A stretch of 64,000 nucleotides of DNA from Treponema sp. GTDB lineage: Bacteria > Spirochaetota > Spirochaetia > Treponematales > Treponemataceae. A model generated the notes under the pieces. The model worked only from the letters and a program-made list of their open reading frames with translations. It did no database searches and had not been told where the DNA came from. The DNA is taken from NCBI GenBank assembly GCA_017449285.1, contig JAFSJX010000084.1, positions 1 through 64,000 of the forward strand, read 5' to 3'. Both the position numbers and the translations under genes were made by a program. Below, in pieces: positions 1 through 8,787 of the stretch. How positions within the stretch are numbered: position 1 is the stretch's first letter; every line of letters begins with the position of its first letter.

Positions 1-1176
1 CAGACTGCTTCCGCAAGTGCCGCATGTCTGGGGAAAGGAAATCGCGCTCGTCACCTGCCCCGCCTCTTCGGGTAAAACCTGCTCTATTTTGGGAATGATT
101 TCTCCGCGCTTGACCACCACCACATGGCTTCCGATTTTTACCCCGAGTTTACGAATCGTGTCTGGATTGGCAAGGGAGGCGCGCTGTACCGTGGTGCCGT
201 TCAACTGCACTTCGTCAAAAATCGCGACCGGCGTGTAGGTTGCCCCCGACTCACTCCACTCCACTTCGCGCAGAATGGAAACCGCTTCTTCCAGGCTGAA
301 TTTAAAGGCAATCTGCCGGTCAGGACGGGCACGACTTGCGTCAGCCAAATCAATCAGCCGCTCCTTGATGACCAGTCCATCTATGTCGTAGTCCAAGTTT
401 TTTCGCCTTTCCATGACCTCTGCCCGATAGTCAATTACGTCCTGGGCTGTCTTACAGATTTTTAGGGGCGAAGTCTTGAATCCCATGCTTTTGAGCCAGA
501 GAATTTTCCCCTCTTCATCGGAAAAAGGACTTTCCCCCTCCGTCGCAAGGGCATCATAAGTCATCAGGCAGAGGTTTTCGCTTCCCCTGCCGTCCTTCCG
601 CTTCATCAGACCATTGGCAGCATTACGGCAGTTTGCCTTGTCCGCATAAAACTGGCTGTGTACGGTGTGGGTCATAATCACTTCACCCCGAATGCCGCCG
701 GTAAAGTCTACCCTTGCTCCGTCACTGGTAAACAGGACCGCCTGCACTCCCTGCATTTTTTTTGCGTTTGCCGTAATGTCATCGCCAATCCTGCCGTCTC
801 CACGAGTCACCGCATGCTGCAATTCACCGTGCAGGTACTGGAGCTCTAGCGAGGCACCGTCCAATTTGTATTCCACAAGATACTCGTCATAGGCGTGATT
901 TTTCGCCCATGCTAAAAACTGTTCCGGGTCAGCGGCCTTTTCCTGACTCCCCATGGGCATGACGTGCCCACGCTTTGCAAAATTTCCCGAATCTGCGCCA
1001 ACCCGCAGCAGAACGGGATTGGTGGGGTCAAGGGCTTTTAATTCATCCCAGAGTTTGTCAAATTCCGCGTCAGAAATTTCTCCCTCGCCGTTATAGTATG
1101 AGTCCTGATATTTTTTTATGAGGGTCGCAAGTTCAGATATCCGCGCACTTTCATCAATGTCGAATAAATCTGCCAT
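1..1176 (-). CDS. ligA: NAD-dependent DNA ligase, C-terminus cut by window edge
   Basis: This enzyme seals nicks between Okazaki fragments and during repair, using NAD+ as AMP donor. The 392 visible residues hold an adenylation domain with the KxDG motif (YKLDG, nucleotidyl lysine near residue 104). An OB-fold stretch follows (KIGSHVVVVKRGEIIPKIE), then the first two cysteines of the zinc finger (TCGTC, about 385-388). The rest of the zinc finger, the HhH domain and the BRCT domain lie outside the window. The ATG at 1176 is 2 bases after the stop of the upstream PAP2 gene, so the two are probably co-transcribed. The lysine sits slightly earlier than in typical LigA (about residue 115), which implies a short N-terminal domain. 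The family assignment is secure. Confidence 0.95.
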   Translation of the reverse strand, partial: MADLFDIDESARISELATLIKKYQDSYYNGEGEISDAEFDKLWDELKALDPTNPVLLRVGADSGNFAKRGHVMPMGSQEKAADPEQFLAWAKNHAYDEYLVEYKLDGASLELQYLHGELQHAVTRGDGRIGDDITANAKKMQGVQAVLFTSDGARVDFTGGIRGEVIMTHTVHSQFYADKANCRNAANGLMKRKDGRGSENLCLMTYDALATEGESPFSDEEGKILWLKSMGFKTSPLKICKTAQDVIDYRAEVMERRKNLDYDIDGLVIKERLIDLADASRARPDRQIAFKFSLEEAVSILREVEWSESGATYTPVAIFDEVQLNGTTVQRASLANPDTIRKLGVKIGSHVVVVKRGEIIPKIEQVLPEEAGQVTSAISFPQTCGTCGSSL

Positions 1177-1178
1177 GC

Positions 1179-2129
1179 TTACCCCAGTTTTTTCTGCAGA
1201 CACTTCAGCCCAAGCGGCACCAGTGCAATGTAGTAGAAGGTGTAGACAATAGAAAAGAGCAGTTTTCCCCAGTGAGAACCAAAAGCGTGGGTCAGGACAG
1301 GGCGGAAATACTCCTTGAGCAAAATCATGGGTATGAGCGCGACAAGGCAGATAAGGACACTCTTCCAGCCCTTTTTGAGCGGCTGAAACTGAATCCACTG
1401 CTTTTCCACAAAACGGGCGATGATAAAGCCAATAGCCTTGCCAATATCACCGTAGCCGTCGTTCATCATTTTCTGCGGGTCAACCAGAAGTTTTCCTTCC
1501 GCCGTATAGTCCATGGGATAGGACTTGCTGGTTATGTAGACAATCCCAAGCGAGCAGAAGACAAATCCGCCCAGCAAAAACCAGTTTTCTCTTTCAGGGT
1601 GCGCGTCCAGATAGGCAAACAGTTTTGCCGCGATAAAGAGACTGAAAAGTGAGACAAGGAATCCCACACAGACATCCTGCGGCGTATGCACTCCAAGGTA
1701 GTTTCGGGAAAACATGGTCAAGAGGATAAAGAAAGCGAATACAAATGAAAGCGGGCGGGTACGGATATTGTCCCAGAGGTTTACCGTCATGCCGCCTGCA
1801 AGAGGAGCGGCCGTGGTTGTATGCCCGCTGGGAAAGGAATAGCCTGTCGCCGTTCTGATGGAGTCGCCCGCAGGAATAATGCGGCTGTCACGAATCCAGG
1901 GGCGGTAGACACATGCCGTCAGTTTTACCAGCGGCGTAATCAACATACAGAAATAATAGGACACGAGGGTGTAAAGTCCCTTTCGCTTGTCCACATTCCA
2001 GTAGTAAAAGACCGCAAACAAAATCAGATAGTCTACGGCAAAAGCCGACACCCCTTCCATAAAGGGAGTGAGCGCATCATTGATGCTGTTACGGAAAGCC
2101 TGCAAAAAAAGCAAGTATTGAATGTCCAT
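1179..2129 (-). CDS. PAP2-family integral membrane phosphatase
   Basis: A 316-residue polytopic membrane protein carrying the three signatures of the PAP2/acid phosphatase superfamily: K-x6-RP (KLTACVYRPW), PSGH (FPSGHTTTAA) and SR-x5-H-x3-D (SRNYLGVHTPQD). Members remove phosphate from lipid phosphates such as phosphatidate or undecaprenyl diphosphate at the outer face of the membrane. The C-terminal third adds further membrane segments beyond the catalytic core. The start is supported by GAGGAGG seven bases before the ATG. It lies just upstream of ligA on the same strand. The lipid substrate cannot be told from the sequence. Confidence 0.88.
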   Translation of the reverse strand: MDIQYLLFLQAFRNSINDALTPFMEGVSAFAVDYLILFAVFYYWNVDKRKGLYTLVSYYFCMLITPLVKLTACVYRPWIRDSRIIPAGDSIRTATGYSFPSGHTTTAAPLAGGMTVNLWDNIRTRPLSFVFAFFILLTMFSRNYLGVHTPQDVCVGFLVSLFSLFIAAKLFAYLDAHPERENWFLLGGFVFCSLGIVYITSKSYPMDYTAEGKLLVDPQKMMNDGYGDIGKAIGFIIARFVEKQWIQFQPLKKGWKSVLICLVALIPMILLKEYFRPVLTHAFGSHWGKLLFSIVYTFYYIALVPLGLKCLQKKLG

Positions 2130-2184
2130 AAAAAAACCTCCTCGTTACGAACAATTCTAGAAAATTTTTGATGATACAGGAAAG

Positions 2185-2256
2185 TCAAATCCACGGTGCA
2201 TAGTCCGACAAAAGGGCAAAGCCCCGGCTGTCCATGGGGTCGATTATTTTTTCCAT
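2185..2256 (-). pseudogene. 23-codon ORF, possible remnant of a VanX/M15 dipeptidase N-terminus
   Basis: This short frame begins MEKIIDPMDSRGFALLSDY and stops after 23 residues, with an AAGG-like ribosome site just upstream. The run SRGFALLSDY resembles what I recall of the N-termini of some D-Ala-D-Ala dipeptidases (M15/VanX), so it may be the leftover start of such a gene. A genuine small peptide cannot be excluded. The rest of the 137-base gap between the S41-like lipoprotein and PAP2 holds no recognisable feature except the PAP2 ribosome site. Confidence 0.3.
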
Positions 2257-2266
2257 AATCCTTCTT

Positions 2267-4168
2267 CTATTCCCCAAAGAGATTATTCATAACACCGATA
2301 AGTACATCATCATCGTACATGTTTTCGCCCGCAGTGATTTCTCCGCCCTCAGAAATGGCAGCTCCGCCCTCAACATCGCTCCAGTCGCTGTGAGAAATGC
2401 GAGAGCAGTCGGAATACTGATAGGGAAAGCCGTCAGCCGTACATGCATAACGGATGACACAAGAGCCGCCGCCGCTTTTCTGGCCGATTATTTTTATGCC
2501 CTTGTCGCCGCAAATGCAAGGCATGGCATTGCCGCATGAGAAGGAAATCAAAGATGTATAAACAGCAAAATTATAATCCTTCTTTTTGTCATTGCTGTCG
2601 ATTACTCCGTCCAGGTTCAAATCACAGGAAACCGTAAGTGTTTTTTTACTGCCGCTTATGACATCGTATTCAAGTATGGAGGCTTCTTGCGGATTCAGCA
2701 GATAGTTAAGGACAAAATACAAGGCTCCAATTCTACCGCCACCGTTGCAAGAAAGGTCAACGACCACATTTTTTACGCTGTCCTTGTAGTCAGACTCATG
2801 TTCAAGGGCATAAAAAGCCTTGTAGAAAATACCTATTGTGTCATCTGGAATCGTAACTGTCGCCGGGTCAGGATTTGCCGAAGGCGTGCCGCTATAATAT
2901 GTTCTCCAGCCATTCATATCAAACTCAAAGCCATCAAATCGGATAATAGCCGTTTTGTTATTGTCAATGACTTCAAAGGTGGGTACGGAATTATTTTCTG
3001 TCAGTGGTGTATATGAAGCTCCACGCGTTTTTGCAGTCCTTGTCGTTTTCCGCCATACAGGCAATTTTTTCTTAGAGTCATTCCGCTTAAGCATTTTCGT
3101 ACTACAGAGAAAATTAATGCCATATTTTTTTACTATTTCTTCATCGGTTATGAAGTCCTGTTTTGCGCTTATACCAGAATGAGAGTCACCGTATACCATG
3201 AGAAAAAGAGCCGTTAGTCCTGCGGTATAATCTGTGTAAGAAGAAGAAAGAAGCAAAGTTCGGACATCGCCTGCATACTGAATCATCATCTGGTCAAAGT
3301 CAAGTTTATTTGCGGCGGCAACTGTTGCCTCATCGGGGTAGCCGTTGCCGTCATCTGCAAATCCATAGTACCCCGGCTTTCCGTAGAGATAATCATGGGT
3401 AAAACAAAGCAGATTGTAAGAATAATCGATTAAGGCTTTCGGGCGTTCCTTTAAATTCCCCGCTGAATCCTTGAACCAGTCACTTTCGTAGAATGAAACA
3501 TATCCTTTTGAGCTGTCATAATAAGTTTCATCATTTAATGTAGTCTGGTAGACGGCTTTTCCGTTGTAAAAATACCTCGCATATTGCACCGCAGAGAAAA
3601 CATTTGAAAGTATGCAGAGGGGAACAAAGACATCGTCATAGCTTCCATACACCTTAAAGCCATATTTGGCAAGGTCAAACACTCGGGTATTTTCCCCAGA
3701 GACTTTAGTAATTATTGAAAACATCTTAGTACCGAAAGAATCTTCAGCATCACCCCCGCCCGACGCCAACAAGCCCGAAAAAGCAGGAATAGTGACGGTG
3801 TCTTTCTTTGAGTTGACAACGACATAATATCTTTTGTTGCCGTTAGCCGTATCCTTTACGGTGTAGCGGTATTCGTCATTTGCGTAAGAAGCCGAAACCA
3901 CACTGTATTTCATGTATTGCTCAAAAAAATACTGTAAAGGCACATAGGGAATGTAAGAGTCTCCCTCGTAAAAACGCACGCTCATAGAGCCACTTGCCTT
4001 TTCTCCAGGTGCGATGACGGCAAGAGCCTCAGAGATGAAGTTCGTGCTTTCTTCTTCCGCACCTTTCAGATTGATGACCGTATCACCTTCATAGGTGCAG
4101 GACACCACGAAAAGCGCAACAGCAACAGATAGAATAAAAACAGCGGCTATGCTCCATGCTTTTTTCAT
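2267..4168 (-). CDS. S41-family peptidase-like lipoprotein
   Basis: A 633-residue lipoprotein. The start at 4168 is chosen because AGGAGG lies six bases upstream; an in-frame GTG at 4183 sits upstream of that site. The N-terminus is a signal peptide ending in a lipobox (FVVSC). The C-terminal half resembles tail-specific S41 proteases: a strand NVVVDLSCNGGGRIGAL, then SFSCGNAMP at the usual catalytic-serine position and a GQKSGGG turn. A calcium-loop-like insert, DLNLDGVIDSND, of EF-hand/dockerin type lies between these two motifs. It may be an envelope protease or an inactive relative; the Ser-Lys dyad cannot be confirmed by eye. It is the last gene of the leftward unit starting at 6756, 28 bases after trmB. 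Confidence 0.72.
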   Translation of the reverse strand: MKKAWSIAAVFILSVAVALFVVSCTYEGDTVINLKGAEEESTNFISEALAVIAPGEKASGSMSVRFYEGDSYIPYVPLQYFFEQYMKYSVVSASYANDEYRYTVKDTANGNKRYYVVVNSKKDTVTIPAFSGLLASGGGDAEDSFGTKMFSIITKVSGENTRVFDLAKYGFKVYGSYDDVFVPLCILSNVFSAVQYARYFYNGKAVYQTTLNDETYYDSSKGYVSFYESDWFKDSAGNLKERPKALIDYSYNLLCFTHDYLYGKPGYYGFADDGNGYPDEATVAAANKLDFDQMMIQYAGDVRTLLLSSSYTDYTAGLTALFLMVYGDSHSGISAKQDFITDEEIVKKYGINFLCSTKMLKRNDSKKKLPVWRKTTRTAKTRGASYTPLTENNSVPTFEVIDNNKTAIIRFDGFEFDMNGWRTYYSGTPSANPDPATVTIPDDTIGIFYKAFYALEHESDYKDSVKNVVVDLSCNGGGRIGALYFVLNYLLNPQEASILEYDVISGSKKTLTVSCDLNLDGVIDSNDKKKDYNFAVYTSLISFSCGNAMPCICGDKGIKIIGQKSGGGSCVIRYACTADGFPYQYSDCSRISHSDWSDVEGGAAISEGGEITAGENMYDDDVLIGVMNNLFGE

Positions 4169-4196
4169 TGTTTCCCTCCTCACAGCAGGCTAAAAT

Positions 4197-4913
4197 CTAT
4201 ACTTTCTCAAACAGAAGTTCTTTTATCACGCGGTTTGCGTCCAAGCCTTTCTGTTCAAAACGGGTTTCCGGCCGCCATTCCTGATGGGGAGCAAAGCCTG
4301 CATATTTGTTTTTCAATCCTTGGGTCGCAGTCAGTTCTTCCAGACCGAATTCCGCATAGGGAAGCCAGTCAGTCACAAAGTAGAGGTAGCCGCCCCTGAC
4401 AAGTTTTTTTGCAAGCAAATCAGTTCGCGGCCGCTGAATGAGCCGGCGTTTGCAATGGCGTTTTTTCTGCCAGGGGTCAGGAAAGAAAATGTGAAAGGCA
4501 GAAAGACTTTCATCAGCAATCTGCCCGTCGGCAAGCACTTCCATGGCATCATGCTCGATAATGCGCAGATTTTTTAGGCCGCGCTCTTTGATTTCGCCCA
4601 GAAGTTTTCCCACGCCAGGCTTATGCACTTCCATGCCGATGTAGTTTATTTCAGGATTATTCTGGGCAATGATTGCGGTTGCCTTTCCCATGCCAAAGCC
4701 GATTTCCACCACCACGGGATTTGTGTTGCCAAATATTTTTTCGTAGTCCAGAGGATTTTTTTCATAGGGAATGCAGAAAGCGTCGTGCAGTTCCTCATAG
4801 AACTTGCGCTCTGATGCGGTGAAATGCCCCGAGCGCAAGACAAACGTGCGAATTTCACGGCGGAACGAATTATTTTCGGAAGTGTCAGCGGAAGAAAGAA
4901 CGAAATCACTCAT
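4197..4913 (-). CDS. trmB: tRNA (guanine-N7-)-methyltransferase
   Basis: This protein methylates N7 of G46 in the variable loop of tRNA using S-adenosylmethionine. The Rossmann SAM-binding loop (VEIGFGMGKA) and the family signature FFPDPWQKKRHCKRRL are both present. An open frame extends to 4955, but that would overlap the upstream lipoprotein by 50 bases. The ATG at 4913 is preferred because GGGAG sits six bases before it and it overlaps the upstream stop as ATGAGTGA, a typical coupled start. That gives 238 residues, normal for the family. Confidence 0.93.
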   Translation of the reverse strand: MSDFVLSSADTSENNSFRREIRTFVLRSGHFTASERKFYEELHDAFCIPYEKNPLDYEKIFGNTNPVVVEIGFGMGKATAIIAQNNPEINYIGMEVHKPGVGKLLGEIKERGLKNLRIIEHDAMEVLADGQIADESLSAFHIFFPDPWQKKRHCKRRLIQRPRTDLLAKKLVRGGYLYFVTDWLPYAEFGLEELTATQGLKNKYAGFAPHQEWRPETRFEQKGLDANRVIKELLFEKV

Positions 4914-5580
4914 CATCTTCTCCCGAATTCGTTTTTTCTGCATTCTGAGACTCAAACAACGATTCTGGAGGCAACAGGCAAACCGCCCGATTATTTGCCG
5001 AAGAAAGACAATGCCTCAGCATAACCGCATGGCTATAATCGCGCAAGATATTCGCATTGACCCGCCAGTTGCTTTTCTTTTTTCCAAAAAAGAGCAGTAC
5101 GCCGTTTTTATCATACAACGCAAGGGAATCAGTAGAAGAAGTCAGCACGTTTTTTATGTCCGCAGATTTTGTCTCAAACAGTTTCTCTGCATAATTCACC
5201 ACAAACGTGGCTGTCACCTCTTCTCCTGCGGCATCAATATAGGTACATTCATACTGTCCGTTTGGAATATGAGTCTGCTCTGGCGACTGCAAATTGGTAT
5301 AGCAAGTCCACTGTTTGTCGCCGCTTTTAAAAACCACCGGGGAGGAAACCCGCCATGTATACCCTGTCTGTTTATGCGTTGCCACAATGGACTCAACCCG
5401 CTGAACCTCGCTCGCTGTCTGAACAAAAATTGCAAGCCTTCCTGCGGGAAAAGATTCCTCATCGGCATAATCAAACACCATCGTCCCCGATACAGTCACA
5501 ATGTCGGGGTCGGAATCAGCACAAGAGAAAAAAGGAAATATCGCTAGAGCCAGCACAAGGCAACGCAGGAACTTACGCAC
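4906..5580 (-). CDS. Hypothetical lipoprotein
   Basis: A 224-residue protein beginning with a GTG codon preceded by AGGA. It has a hydrophobic signal and a lipobox (IFPFFSC) giving a lipidated cysteine near residue 20. The mature part looks like a compact beta-rich domain (strands such as TVSGTMVFDYAD and NGQYECTYID). No family is recognised. It is translationally coupled to trmB downstream and follows the 388-residue GHKL-like protein by 9 bases, so all three share a transcript. Probably a periplasm-facing membrane-anchored protein; function unknown. Confidence 0.7.
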   Translation of the reverse strand: MRKFLRCLVLALAIFPFFSCADSDPDIVTVSGTMVFDYADEESFPAGRLAIFVQTASEVQRVESIVATHKQTGYTWRVSSPVVFKSGDKQWTCYTNLQSPEQTHIPNGQYECTYIDAAGEEVTATFVVNYAEKLFETKSADIKNVLTSSTDSLALYDKNGVLLFFGKKKSNWRVNANILRDYSHAVMLRHCLSSANNRAVCLLPPESLFESQNAEKTNSGEDDE

Positions 5581-5589
5581 AAAAACATC

Positions 5590-6756
5590 CTAAAAATTAA
5601 ACACCAAATTGATAACCGTCAAATCACTGGCAGAAAACTGGTTTACGATGGATTCAAATTTTACATTGACTTTTTTACACGCATCATCAAGATATGAAAA
5701 ATAATACATTCCCAAATCCGTACCGTCCTGTCCTTCAGGAAGCTCACGGTAGAAGTCAATCAAACTCTTTCGGTTTAAGTCTGCGGAAGACTTTGACTCG
5801 ATGTTTTCCTTCATTTCCTGAAATTCATCGTCTTTGTTGTACAGCGTAATCTGAAGCCGCCCCTGCTTTCCGATTGCCGTTGAACCGCCACCGAGTTTCC
5901 ACGAAAGAAACACCAGTTCATGCTTACGCTGCAATTCGGCAACGATTTTCTGACGCACTTCTGGGTCATAAATCATCGCATCGGTGTCATCAATGCCGCC
6001 GTACATATTGCGCGCCTCTTTTTTCATGTTGGTGGTCTCGCTGTTCAAGGCAATTTCCATCACCAGAATGGAAATATATTCGGCGACCTTTGATTTATCC
6101 ATGTATTCCGCAAGAAGATGACGTATTGCGATGGTCATCTGTGCAAAGCCGTCCGCCTTGTAGAATTTGGTGATGATGTACCAGTTCATCAGGCTCAGAC
6201 GGTTCAGAAATTTTTCGGTCATCAAAAGATAGATATTTTTTTCTTCCGGAGAAAACTCTTCGTTCTCCATGATAGATTTCCAGATGGGGTCAAGGATTTC
6301 TTTGCGGGAAGCCTGAATCGCCGCGTCCTTGTTCGCAAGATGCAGACGAAGCTGATTGTCGCTCAATTTTGTGCGGTCATCAATCAGTTGTGACGGATTG
6401 GAACGGTTATGCTTTCTGACACAATCGCATTTGATGATTTCGGCGAACACCTGACGGTCAAACTGCTTATACAAAAGTGAATATACAATCACCTTTGACA
6501 AATCCATGACTTCCTGACGCGAAGAGACAAATTCCGACATGGAGATTTCAATCTTGGAGATGTAATCTACCAAAATCATGTTCTGAATTGACTGGGGAGA
6601 AAAAGGATTGAGCGAAATACCATATTCTTCGGTGTTATCAGCAAGCTTAAAACGCAAAAGCCGCTTTTTCGCACTGATGAAATGGGATGTTCCCTCTTCC
6701 GTCAGAATGACTTTCAGAGGCAAATTCAGAACAAATTTTTTTTCAATTCCGCTCAT
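5590..6756 (-). CDS. Hypothetical protein with a faint GHKL-ATPase-like C-terminus
   Basis: A 388-residue soluble protein starting MSGIEKKF. The ATG at 6756 is chosen because GGGAG lies seven bases upstream and a promoter sits just beyond; the frame stays open to 7122 but would run through the divergent gene. No whole-protein family is recognised. The C-terminal half contains a possible N-box (ISILVMEIALNSE), a strand pair (RLQITLYNKDD) and a G2-like turn (GTDLGMYYFSYL), in the order of GHKL kinases such as anti-sigma factors. The glycine-rich loops are poor, so an active ATPase is doubtful. First gene of the unit running to 2267. Confidence 0.6.
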   Translation of the reverse strand: MSGIEKKFVLNLPLKVILTEEGTSHFISAKKRLLRFKLADNTEEYGISLNPFSPQSIQNMILVDYISKIEISMSEFVSSRQEVMDLSKVIVYSLLYKQFDRQVFAEIIKCDCVRKHNRSNPSQLIDDRTKLSDNQLRLHLANKDAAIQASRKEILDPIWKSIMENEEFSPEEKNIYLLMTEKFLNRLSLMNWYIITKFYKADGFAQMTIAIRHLLAEYMDKSKVAEYISILVMEIALNSETTNMKKEARNMYGGIDDTDAMIYDPEVRQKIVAELQRKHELVFLSWKLGGGSTAIGKQGRLQITLYNKDDEFQEMKENIESKSSADLNRKSLIDFYRELPEGQDGTDLGMYYFSYLDDACKKVNVKFESIVNQFSASDLTVINLVFNF

Positions 6757-6777
6757 GCAGTATCTCCCGTATCGTAT

Positions 6778-6828
6778 ATTATATACCAATAAACCTGCAT
6801 TGTAAACAGTCAAAAAATGTTCTATAAT
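6778..6828. promoter_or_regulatory. Divergent promoter pair sharing one -35 region
   Basis: Rightward: TTGTAA at 6800-6805, 17 bp, TATAAT at 6823-6828, six bases before the ATG at 6835. Leftward: TTTACA (complement of 6801-6806), 17 bp, TATAAT (complement of 6778-6783), then a leader with a ribosome site for the gene at 6756. The two -35 hexamers are the two strands of the same TTGTAAA sequence, so polymerase binding in the two directions should be mutually exclusive. Confidence 0.7.
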
Positions 6829-6834
6829 AAAACA

Positions 6835-8787
6835 ATGCGGACAAAATGGCTTGTACCAATAGTATTTCTCATATTCACGCCAATTCTCGCGCTTGTGCCA
6901 GAAAACAGGCCTCTTTCTTCCGCTATTGCCGCCAATCTGACAGAAAATGGCTTTACCGTCACACAGGAATCGCTTACGGTCACTGCGCAAGACAAATATC
7001 CGTTCAATCTTTCGGTAGACTTTCTTGCTGATCGCGAAACAGAAAAAGAGCCGGACATTCTTGCAGAAAACAAGCGCGACCTGATGATTTTTGCCTTTAC
7101 GCAGGCTGATGCCGCAGAACATTCTGATAAGATTATCGTCTTCCTAAAAGATTTGGAAAACAATGCGCTTGCCTGTAACGTAACCGTCGTTTTTACCACG
7201 CAAGAACATTCTCCGCTGAACGATTTTATCACGCTCACAGGAACAGAAGTTTTTGCCCGAAATTTTGATGATGCAGACAGGGCAGCCGCAATCGTCATCA
7301 CCTTTGACGAAAAAAAAACGGCGGTTTACACAGGAAATCCGCAAAAAATGACACCACTTTGGCTTGCCCGACAGATAACGAGCGCGCTTTCAGAAGAACA
7401 TATTGCATACGACTATCCCGATATGTTTGCCTCGCTCCATCGGCTCGGATTCATTGTCAACAACAGGAGGATGTCGGCATTTATCAGGAACAACATTCCC
7501 GCCGTTACGGTGCAGTTTTCCCATCCTGAAGAACTTGCTGCCCTGCAACGCTTTTGCGTCAATTTTTCCGACAAGCGGACTTCTTCATGGGACAACCACT
7601 ACATATTCCTGCATCTTCCAAAAAAGCCTCTTATAATCGGAGAACCATTTTTCTTTCTTGTCTGTATGATTCTGGGAACGCTGCTGCTTTTAATTCTTTG
7701 TACCTCAACCTTCGTAGGAAAAAGAGGAGCGGACTACAAAAAAGAGTTCTTGCGCTCGTGGTATTTTATTCCGCTCACCATCGCCGTAACGTTTGCCGCG
7801 CTATGGGTCGGACAAAAAATCTGCGCGCTCGTTCCACCATTGGCAAAAACTACGCCAATCATACAATTCGGCGTAAAACTTACCTGCATCCTTATTTTTT
7901 CGGCGACACTGTTTACCCTTCAGGAATATCTGCGCCTTTTTACGATTCAACTTACGCACGGCTATTTTATTTACCTTGTCGGCATCGCAAATATTTTTAT
8001 TTTTTCTGCCGTTGACCTTCTCTTCTTTGTCATTCTCTTCCTTGAATATATCTGCATTTACATTGCAAGAAAGGCAATCCGATTTGTGCCGCTGGCAATT
8101 TCCACCGCGCTTATGCTTTTGCCGTTTGTTCCCTATGTATATCTGCTTGCCCGTTACGGAAGTTATTTTTCCTTACAACGGCTTGTATTCGCCACTCCCC
8201 TGTACAATCTTTTGCTCTCCCTGCTGATATTTCCTTTCCTGATTATGTGGCTCAAAATGATTGTCCGCATGGAAATATATGTTGCTTCGGGCAATTTTTT
8301 GTTCAAAAAAACGATTTTGAACAGCATACTTTTTACAGGCATAATCATCGGAATCACATTTATCGTAATCATGCTGCTTTCCGCGGTCTACAAAAAAAAC
8401 ACATCCGTCCGCACGCTCAATAATGCCATTGTGATAAGCGATTACAAGCATACGTTCACCATAAACGCATCAAAAGAAGAATTCCTAGGTATCAGCACAC
8501 GGCATATCGCAATAGACTCAAAAGAACCTGCTGTCCGCTACAACATCTCCATTTCTTCTGATTCTTCCATTCCGCTGTATGACTCAAATTATGATTACAC
8601 GGTGAATGAGGAAACAAAGACGGCGACTTTTACCATTCCCCACTACCCGCCTCAGGAAATTCTCATCACCTATTCAACGGACACAAAAGGAACCGCCCGC
8701 ATTCTCGTGGACGCATGGTACGAAACTGAACACGAACACGTATTCCGCAAGGAAAGCCGCGCCTATCTTGTTATCGGAGATACATAA
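6835..8787 (+). CDS. Polytopic membrane protein, unknown function (M28/GAA1-like N-terminal region possible)
   Basis: About 650 residues. The N-terminal hydrophobic segment (MRTKWLVPIVFLIF) is followed by an extracytoplasmic domain to about residue 265. Then come roughly eight membrane helices and a C-terminal beta-rich outer domain of about 130 residues. The outer N-terminal domain has a layout reminiscent of M28/GPI-transamidase-like folds (PDMFASLHRLGF, then FIRNNIPAVTVQF), but no complete metal site is seen; this is speculative. The ATG at 6835 has no ribosome site and lies six bases after the -10 box, so the message is probably leaderless. The stop overlaps the dinB start (TAATG). Confidence 0.7.
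   Translation: MRTKWLVPIVFLIFTPILALVPENRPLSSAIAANLTENGFTVTQESLTVTAQDKYPFNLSVDFLADRETEKEPDILAENKRDLMIFAFTQADAAEHSDKIIVFLKDLENNALACNVTVVFTTQEHSPLNDFITLTGTEVFARNFDDADRAAAIVITFDEKKTAVYTGNPQKMTPLWLARQITSALSEEHIAYDYPDMFASLHRLGFIVNNRRMSAFIRNNIPAVTVQFSHPEELAALQRFCVNFSDKRTSSWDNHYIFLHLPKKPLIIGEPFFFLVCMILGTLLLLILCTSTFVGKRGADYKKEFLRSWYFIPLTIAVTFAALWVGQKICALVPPLAKTTPIIQFGVKLTCILIFSATLFTLQEYLRLFTIQLTHGYFIYLVGIANIFIFSAVDLLFFVILFLEYICIYIARKAIRFVPLAISTALMLLPFVPYVYLLARYGSYFSLQRLVFATPLYNLLLSLLIFPFLIMWLKMIVRMEIYVASGNFLFKKTILNSILFTGIIIGITFIVIMLLSAVYKKNTSVRTLNNAIVISDYKHTFTINASKEEFLGISTRHIAIDSKEPAVRYNISISSDSSIPLYDSNYDYTVNEETKTATFTIPHYPPQEILITYSTDTKGTARILVDAWYETEHEHVFRKESRAYLVIGDT

Noticed and set aside
4804-5547. 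A 247-codon plus-strand frame opposite trmB and the lipoprotein gene
   Set aside because: Both genes beneath it are well supported by motifs and coupled starts; the antisense product is Arg/Cys-rich with no recognisable domain.
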